The translations under genes were made by a program, and so were the position numbers. Source: Raffaelea ambrosiae (lineage: Eukaryota > Ascomycota > Sordariomycetes > Ophiostomatales > Ophiostomataceae). Taken from it: 64,000 nt of DNA. Below the pieces are notes generated by a model. That model did not search any database and had not been told where the DNA came from. It worked only from the letters and a program-made list of their open reading frames with translations. Shown one piece after another: positions 58,701-64,000 of this stretch; the first letter of the stretch is position 1, and each line of letters begins with the position of its first letter. The stretch spans positions 25,243 through 89,242 of the forward strand of contig PCDI01000020.1 of the NCBI GenBank assembly GCA_002778195.1, given 5' to 3'.

Positions 58701-61656
58701 ACGGATCTGTGCCAAGACTCGCAACTGATATTGCTCTGCGGTCTGATGGAATGTTTTTGTGGGCGGAGCTTACGTCAAAGATCACCCCCCTTGACCAGGA
58801 TACGTTGGAACTATACACCACGGGGGCCTTACCGATTCCTAGCGAGCTTTGCAGCTTGTATATCGACATCATCAAGAATTTGGCGGAAAGCTCGCTGCAG
58901 TTGGTCCAATGGATCTGTTGTGCGAACGAGAAGGCGTTCTTCAGTGCCAAACAACTAGACGCTGCCATGAAAATGAGGCCACAATGGTCACTCGAGGATC
59001 TGTTGGAGTCGGAGGAGAATCACGTCGAGACAATCACGCAGATTCACTTCCAGGCCGTCAGTTGTGGTCTAGTCATGGACGGAAAGAGCTTCTTCCACTG
59101 GTCTGTGAAGAACTTCTTTCTCGAACAAGGTCTGCTTTGGCTGGATCCGGACTCTGGCTCAAACACCCTGGCAGTCAAGCGAGCACATCTCGAGATTTGC
59201 AAGACCTGTTTGCATGTCTTGCGGATGGAAGGTGTCGAAGAGTTGGCAGACCAGCGTGACATTGTCGAAGAGCCGGACTTGTACGAATACGGAGGCCGGA
59301 GTTACTTTAGCAAATGCCCGATCTTGCTCGAATACGCATTGAGGTCATGGCCATACCACCTCCGACACAGCGACGCTGACCACGCGCCACACTGTGGCCT
59401 CTTGGAACTTCTTGGTTGGCCTTCCATGGACCGTGAGCTCCTGCATAGATGGAAAAATATGCAGGAAAATCTACCATATCGCAGGGGGACATTAAGGTTT
59501 GAAATACCGCGGGGTGCCAGCGTGATGCACATTCTTACGAGATGCGGTGCCCATCATCTGCTGGAGGCCGCCTTGCAAAGGGCCACGGAACGCGAGCAAA
59601 TCGCAAAGGAGCTTGTCGACGGAGAAGACAAAGAAGGACGGACAGCGCTATCATATGCTGCCGAGAAAGGACACACGGAATGTGTAAAGCTGCTGATCCA
59701 AAGCGGCAGTGGGGTTGCGGTCGATGTCAACTCCAAAGATCGCGGCGGGCGAACACCGCTCTGGTACGCCGCTGAAAAAGGTCACCTTGAAACCATCAAG
59801 CTGCTTCTCAACAGCGATTCTGTGGATGTGGATGTAAAAGACGAATATGGCCGGACACCGCTTATGCATGCTGCTAAAGCCGACCATACAGAGCCGATGC
59901 GCTTGCTGCTCGACACAAAGAGAGTGGACGTGCACTCGAGGGACGATTCAGGTCAAACAGCACTTTTCTATGCCGCTTCATCAGACAGCAATGCCGTGCG
60001 TCTCCTGTTATCTTTAAACGCAGAGCCGGACGTCAAAGACAAGTTTGGTCAAACTCCGCTTTCAATTGCGGCCAGATTCGAGTGTGTCGACAACATACAA
60101 GCGCTACTCGCCACTGGTAAAACAGATCCGGATTCGAAAGATCCTAAAGGGCGAACACCTCTCTCGCATGCAGCTTCAAGACGTTCTACTGGGTGTATGC
60201 GTCTTTTACTCGACACTGGCAAGGTAGATCCGGATTCGAAAGATCTTNNNNNNNNNNNNNNNNNNNNNNNNNNNNNNNNNNNNNNNNNNNNNNNNNNNNN
60301 NNNNNNNNNNNNNNNNNNNNNNNNNNNNNNNNNNNNNNNNNNNNNNNNNNNNNNNNNNNNNNNNNNNNNNNNNNNNNNNNNNNNNNNNNNNNNNNNNNNN
60401 NNNNNNNNNNNNNNNNNNNNNNNNNNNNNNNNNNNNNNNNNNNNNNNNNNNNNNNNNNNNNNNNNNNNNNNNNNNNNNNNNNNNNNNNNNNNNNNNNNNN
60501 NNNNNNNNNNNNNNNNNNNNNNNNNNNNNNNNNNNNNNNNNNNNNNNNNNNNNNNNNNNNNNNNNNNNNNNNNNNNNNNNNNNNNNNNNNNNNNNNNNNN
60601 NNNNNNNNNNNNNNNNNNNNNNNNNNNNNNNNNNNNNNNNNNNNNNNNNNNNNNNNNNNNNNNNNNNNNNNNNNNNNNNNNNNNNNNNNNNNNNNNNNNN
60701 NNNNNNNNNNNNNNNNNNNNNNNNNNNNNNNNNNNNNNNNNNNNNNNNNNNNNNNNNNNNNNNNNNNNNNNNNNNNNNNNNNNNNNNNNNNNNNNNNNNN
60801 NNNNNNNNNNNNNNNNNNNNNNNNNNNNNNNNNNNNNNNNNNNNNNNNNNNNNNNNNNNNNNNNNNNNNNNNNNNNNNNNNNNNNNNNNNNNNNNNNNNN
60901 NNNNNNNNNNNNNNNNNNNNNNNNNNNNNNNNNNNNNNNNNNNNNNNNNNNNNNNNNNNNNNNNNNNNNNNNNNNNNNNNNNNNNNNNNNNNNNNNNNNN
61001 NNNNNNNNNNNNNNNNNNNNNNNNNNNNNNNNNNNNNNNNNNNNNNNNNNNNNNNNNNNNNNNNNNNNNNNNNNNNNNNNNNNNNNNNNNNNNNNNNNNN
61101 NNNNNNNNNNNNNNNNNNNNNNNNNNNNNNNNNNNNNNNNNNNNNNNNNNNNNNNNTGCGTCTTTTACTCGACACTGGCAAGGTAGATCCGGATTCGAAA
61201 GATCTTAAAGGGCGAACACCTCTCTCGCATGCATTTGGCGACGAATGGAAAACAGCCTCGGCACATGCTGTTTCGTGGAAGCTAGATCGGGTTGGAGATG
61301 TGGCGCTACCACTGATCAGTGCCGGTGCTGATCCAGACTACAAGGATCAAGACGACAGAACGCCGCTGTCGCATGCTGCTGAACTTGGACTTTGCAACAT
61401 CGTGGGTCTTCTACTCAGCACAGGAAGAGTCGATGTGAACTCCAAGTCAGAGGAGGGCATGACACCACTGTTATATGCATGCAGAAAGGGACGCGCCGAC
61501 GTCGTTCGTATGCTTCTTGACACTGGCGATGCTCTTTTGACGGGCGATGTCGAGGGAAGGTCGCCATTTGACTACGCACATCAAGCAACTGAAAACGCAC
61601 CGGAGATAGAGGAAATACTTCAGAGTGTCCAGCTAGCAAGAGAGCACCCAGAGTAG
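55711..61656 (+). CDS. NLR-like STAND protein: helical N-terminus, zinc-finger segment, NACHT, ankyrin repeats (assembly gap inside)
   Basis: Exon 1 is 55711-55966; a 70-bp intron (GTAAGT donor, CTGAC branch) leads to exon 2, 56037-61656, which contains 909 Ns. Residues 1-200 are helical, with RFEQWSSNMGVFA, a pattern found at the start of many fungal zinc-finger/ankyrin proteins. Cys/His clusters resembling C2H2 fingers start at residue 373 (CPYC) and recur near 495 (CPVC). A NACHT-type NTPase follows, with Walker A GIPGSGKS at 797-804 and Walker B WLLIDALDEC near 895. Ankyrin repeats run from about residue 1280 to the gap and resume after it, ending at 61656. NLR-like STAND proteins oligomerise on ligand sensing and trigger defence or incompatibility. 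Across the gap the frame does not match (offset 959 nt between identical flanks), so the gap size is wrong or frame is lost. At least about 1,650 residues are present. Confidence 0.85.
60023..61247 (+). repeat. 102-bp near-identical ankyrin repeat array interrupted by the gap
   Basis: The word gatccggattcgaaagatc occurs at 60125, 60227 and again after the gap at 61186, followed by Ytaaagggcgaacacctctctcgcatgca in the copies that can be read. The first two are 102 bp apart, one 34-residue ankyrin unit. Identity between units is much higher than between the preceding degenerate ankyrin repeats. Confidence 0.8.
60248..61156. other. Assembly gap of 909 N
   Basis: The gap is flanked by the same 50-base sequence on the left (60198-60247) and right (61157-61206), as expected when a tandem array was too repetitive to assemble. 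Confidence 0.98.
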
Positions 61657-62092
61657 ATATGGCGGTTTTCATTTTTACGAGATAGAGAGAGCAGGCTGAT
61701 TCACTTTGGATGGATCGTGGCTTTTTTTTAAAGAATCTCAAAAACCTTCGTCGGACTACCAGTCCACCCGTGAGATGATAGAGTAGTCAGTCGTCAGATG
61801 GAAGAGATTGCTGGGAACAGCCTGCTGTTGGACGGCCTGGCCAAACTCACCAAATTGTTTCCAAGTGCGCAGGTTAATCGTGGGTTAGTGAACCCATTTT
61901 CAGAGACAGCAAATCAGGGGGGGACTAGGGGAAGAGTTCCCGGGTACATGTGCCCCTGCACACCCTCATCGAGATGACACCATACACCTACTGCACCGAG
62001 GAGGTGCATTACTCGGCCGGTATCGATGCAGCCATAACCTGGCATGGCACACGAGCAGCCGACGCGGGATGCGCGCAACTGATGTTTGAATT
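61657..62092. other. Intergenic region after the NLR-like gene
   Basis: No feature beyond short frames is seen. Confidence 0.45.
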
Positions 62093-62700
62093 GTGGGTAA
62101 CGATTTGCGGATCCGAGACGGATGGATGGCTGCTACGCGCTGTGGGGAGACCAGCATCCGCTACCTCGCCATCTCCAAGGAGATCACGCTAGACACCTCC
62201 CACGCCTCTCCCAATGTACACTGTCCCGGCAATGTGGCTCCTGTTTCCGGCAAAGGTCCGAATAGCGACCCCGAAGTGCTGCGAGAGCTTGGGGCATCCT
62301 TGTACGGAAGGCCAGATGGCGTCGCCGTGGTACAAAGACTGCCCTTCGAGCTGTATCTCAAGTCCCGACAAGAAGATGATGGCAATGAGTTTCATGCTCT
62401 GCATGTGGTTCGACAGCACACACGCATTCCCGTTCCCCGACCACTCGATGTTGTGACACAGCGCCCCGAAGCCCGCGACAACAACAGCGACCGGTTCGCG
62501 GTTCCCAAGACCTATCTTCTCCCAACACGGGTTCCTGGTCCGCCCCTATCCCGATGCTACGACGTCATCTCCGGACCAAGATTTGGAGCTTCTAGCTCTA
62601 CAGTTGGCTGGGACTCTCGCCCAATTGGCGCAGCCCGGTGGACGCAGCGGTACAACGACGGCGCCGTGAAGCAGGCTTTTATATGATCGTCTCCGTTTCT
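62093..62700 (+). pseudogene. Remnant of an aminoglycoside-phosphotransferase-like (APH) kinase gene
   Basis: The frame from 62093 contains VQRLPFELYLKSR, FHALHVVRQHTRIPVPRPLDVV and YLLPTRVPGPPLSRCYDVIS, the N-lobe pattern of fungal APH-family kinases. At about 62573 similarity moves to the next frame: from 62574 the sequence reads DQDLELLALQLAGTLAQL, which is the usual continuation, and stops at 62667-62669. The shift therefore looks like one extra base. No catalytic loop (His-x-Asp block) or metal-binding Asp is found downstream before the esterase gene, so the C-lobe is absent. This is a truncated, frameshifted remnant. An unrecognised intron could explain the shift but not the missing C-lobe. 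Confidence 0.5.
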
Positions 62701-63219
62701 GGCCTCGTCCATTTCAAGCCTGTCGTTTAACAAGGTGATCTTTTCCGACATGGTCGTCTCGTTTCCTCCAGCCTGTCCTTCTATGAACTGGACTTGCTTC
62801 ATGCTTGGCTGTATCGAATGTCGAGAGCAGAGGGTTGGCCGGCCGCTTTCAAGTTCGGTTCGGTGTCCGCCACCACCGCCAGAAAACGGTTGGTTGGCAA
62901 GCCTCGCGAGGCTGTGCCTGCGTGGAGACTATCGAGAGACCTGCGGCGATAGAAAAAGGCGGGTTCCTCTCGCCGGCCCCGGACATGAAGGCTGACGGGA
63001 TACGGCTGCTTGAAGGAGTGTCTAGCAACCTCAGCCGCTGGTCATGCTTACTTTTCTTTCTTGGCCTGCTGCATCCCTGTCCCGTGACCCAACCCGTAAA
63101 GCAAAGTCCCAGGCGGCCGCAATATTGATTTCGCTGTCCGACAGGATGCTGTTTGGCAGCAATTTGTCCTCGACCAACGTCAGCCCAGACTTACCACCAC
63201 CGCCACGCGCCCAAGCATC
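62701..63219. other. Promoter region of the esterase gene
   Basis: No gene is supported; any kinase C-lobe sequence expected here is not recognisable. Confidence 0.4.
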
Positions 63220-64000
63220 ATGGACGTCCCTACTCTCGCCGTGTCTCCTTCGGCACCGCACACCCACACGGTCGTCTTTCTGCACGGCCGCGGCGACAAT
63301 GTGCGCAGCTTCACGGCCGCGCTGGCGCAGTCGCGCGACTCCCGCGGCCGCACCCTCGCCGACGCCCTGCCCTCCTTCCGCTGGGTGTTTCCCCAGGCCC
63401 CCGTGCGCTCCTGCGCAGCGTCGCCTGGCGACACCTGGCCGCAGTGGTTCGACGTCTGGAACACGCGCGACTTTGCCGACCGCGAAGCGCTCCAGGCCGA
63501 CGGCTTGCGGGCGTCTGTGCCGGCCGTCGGCCGCATCCTCGCCAGCGAGGCGGCCCTCCTGGGCGGCCGCTGGGACCGGGTCGTGCTGGCGGGCATCAGC
63601 ATGGGCGCCGCCACGAGCGTGCACGTCTTGTTCAATCTGGAGCTGCCCGGCCAGGGCCGGCTGGGGGCCTTTGTTGGGTTTGCCTGCCGGTGTCCCTTTT
63701 CGGGCCGGACGCTCGCGCAGATGCGACGCGTGGTCGGGGTCAACAAGGAGGGGAACCCCCAGAGCAGCGTCCTGTGCGGCACGCCCATCCTGCTCGAGCA
63801 CTGCGTGGACGACCCGCTGGTGCTCGTCGAGAACGGGCGCGCCTTGCGGGACACGCTGCGCGAGTTCGGTGCGCAGGTCGAGTGGAAGGAGTACCCCAGC
63901 GGCGGACACTGGTTCAACGCACCCGCCGGTATGGACGACGCGATCGATTTTCTCAGCAAGCAGGTCCTTGGACAAGGAGGCTCCGGAAGTATGCAGAGTT
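63220..64000 (+). CDS. Phospholipase/carboxylesterase (acyl-protein thioesterase-like), 3' partial
   Basis: The frame opens with ATG at 63220 and is still open at the window end after 260 codons. The alpha/beta-hydrolase fold is clear: VVFLHGRGDN near residues 18-27 (oxyanion-hole block), RWVFPQAP, the nucleophile Ser in LAGISMGAA, the Asp in HCVDDPLV and the His in PSGGHWFN. This order matches the phospholipase/carboxylesterase family, which includes acyl-protein thioesterases; fungal relatives of this length are mostly uncharacterised serine hydrolases. Enough sequence is present for the whole catalytic triad, so only the C-terminal end is missing. The pyrimidine-rich leader and the context agcatcATGG support the start. 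Confidence 0.85.
   Translation, partial: MDVPTLAVSPSAPHTHTVVFLHGRGDNVRSFTAALAQSRDSRGRTLADALPSFRWVFPQAPVRSCAASPGDTWPQWFDVWNTRDFADREALQADGLRASVPAVGRILASEAALLGGRWDRVVLAGISMGAATSVHVLFNLELPGQGRLGAFVGFACRCPFSGRTLAQMRRVVGVNKEGNPQSSVLCGTPILLEHCVDDPLVLVENGRALRDTLREFGAQVEWKEYPSGGHWFNAPAGMDDAIDFLSKQVLGQGGSGSMQS

Noticed and set aside
60186..61181. Frames running through the N gap on both strands
   Set aside because: Their length is an artefact of Ns being read as open sequence.
1..64000. CRISPR arrays, prophage, bacterial operons or secondary-metabolite backbone genes
   Set aside because: None is present; the tandem repeats seen lack spacer structure and gene organisation is fungal.

Overview
This window is nuclear DNA of a filamentous ascomycete, most likely a Sordariomycete. 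The genes carry short introns (55-296 bp) with GTRNGT donors, CTNAC/CTAAT-like branch points and YAG acceptors. Coding regions are GC-rich at third positions, and intergenic DNA holds A- and purine-rich tracts and microsatellites. The gene content is typical of Pezizomycotina: SHO1 osmosensor, DASH subunit SPC19, a GH55 glucanase, and an NLR-like NACHT-ankyrin protein. I cannot name the genus from sequence alone.

Left third (1-25 kb). A 5'-partial acidic protein runs off the left edge on the minus strand. It is followed by a 152-bp tandem array broken by single Ns, a purine-rich tract, a two-exon chromodomain protein and a diverged tandem duplication. About 9.4 kb without a recognisable gene follows (roughly 3.4-12.8 kb). 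Then come three conserved housekeeping genes: an SQT1/AAMP-like WD40 ribosome-assembly factor (+), SPC19 (+, 2 exons) and SHO1 (-, 3 exons). Another 5.6 kb without a clear gene leads to a dynactin p24 (RO-10-like) gene on the minus strand.

Middle (25-50 kb). This part holds a five-exon AVT-type vacuolar amino-acid transporter, a four-exon secreted GH55 exo-beta-1,3-glucanase and two small Ser/Thr-rich, probably GPI-anchored wall proteins. Next are an MFS sugar transporter, a SnoaL/NTF2-like protein, a coiled-coil protein with a 21-bp minisatellite, an M20 metallopeptidase and a calcineurin-like phosphoesterase.

Right part (50-62 kb): the most interesting region. A gasdermin-like pore-forming protein (+) converges on a 1,138-residue subtilisin-like (S8) protease (-) with a complete Asp/His/Asn/Ser catalytic set. 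The protease in turn shares a 409-bp divergent promoter with a NACHT-ankyrin NLR-like receptor (+). The pairing resembles the HET-Q1/HET-Q2 gasdermin-protease pair that controls regulated cell death in Podospora. Here an NLR is added as a possible sensor, so the three genes could form a sensor-protease-executioner module. The NLR ankyrin array contains a 909-N assembly gap flanked on both sides by the same 50 bp, so the array is not resolved. The window closes with a frameshifted APH-kinase-like remnant and a 3'-partial phospholipase/carboxylesterase.

Exon structures were built by eye from reading frame and splice signals; family calls rest on motif recognition without database searches.
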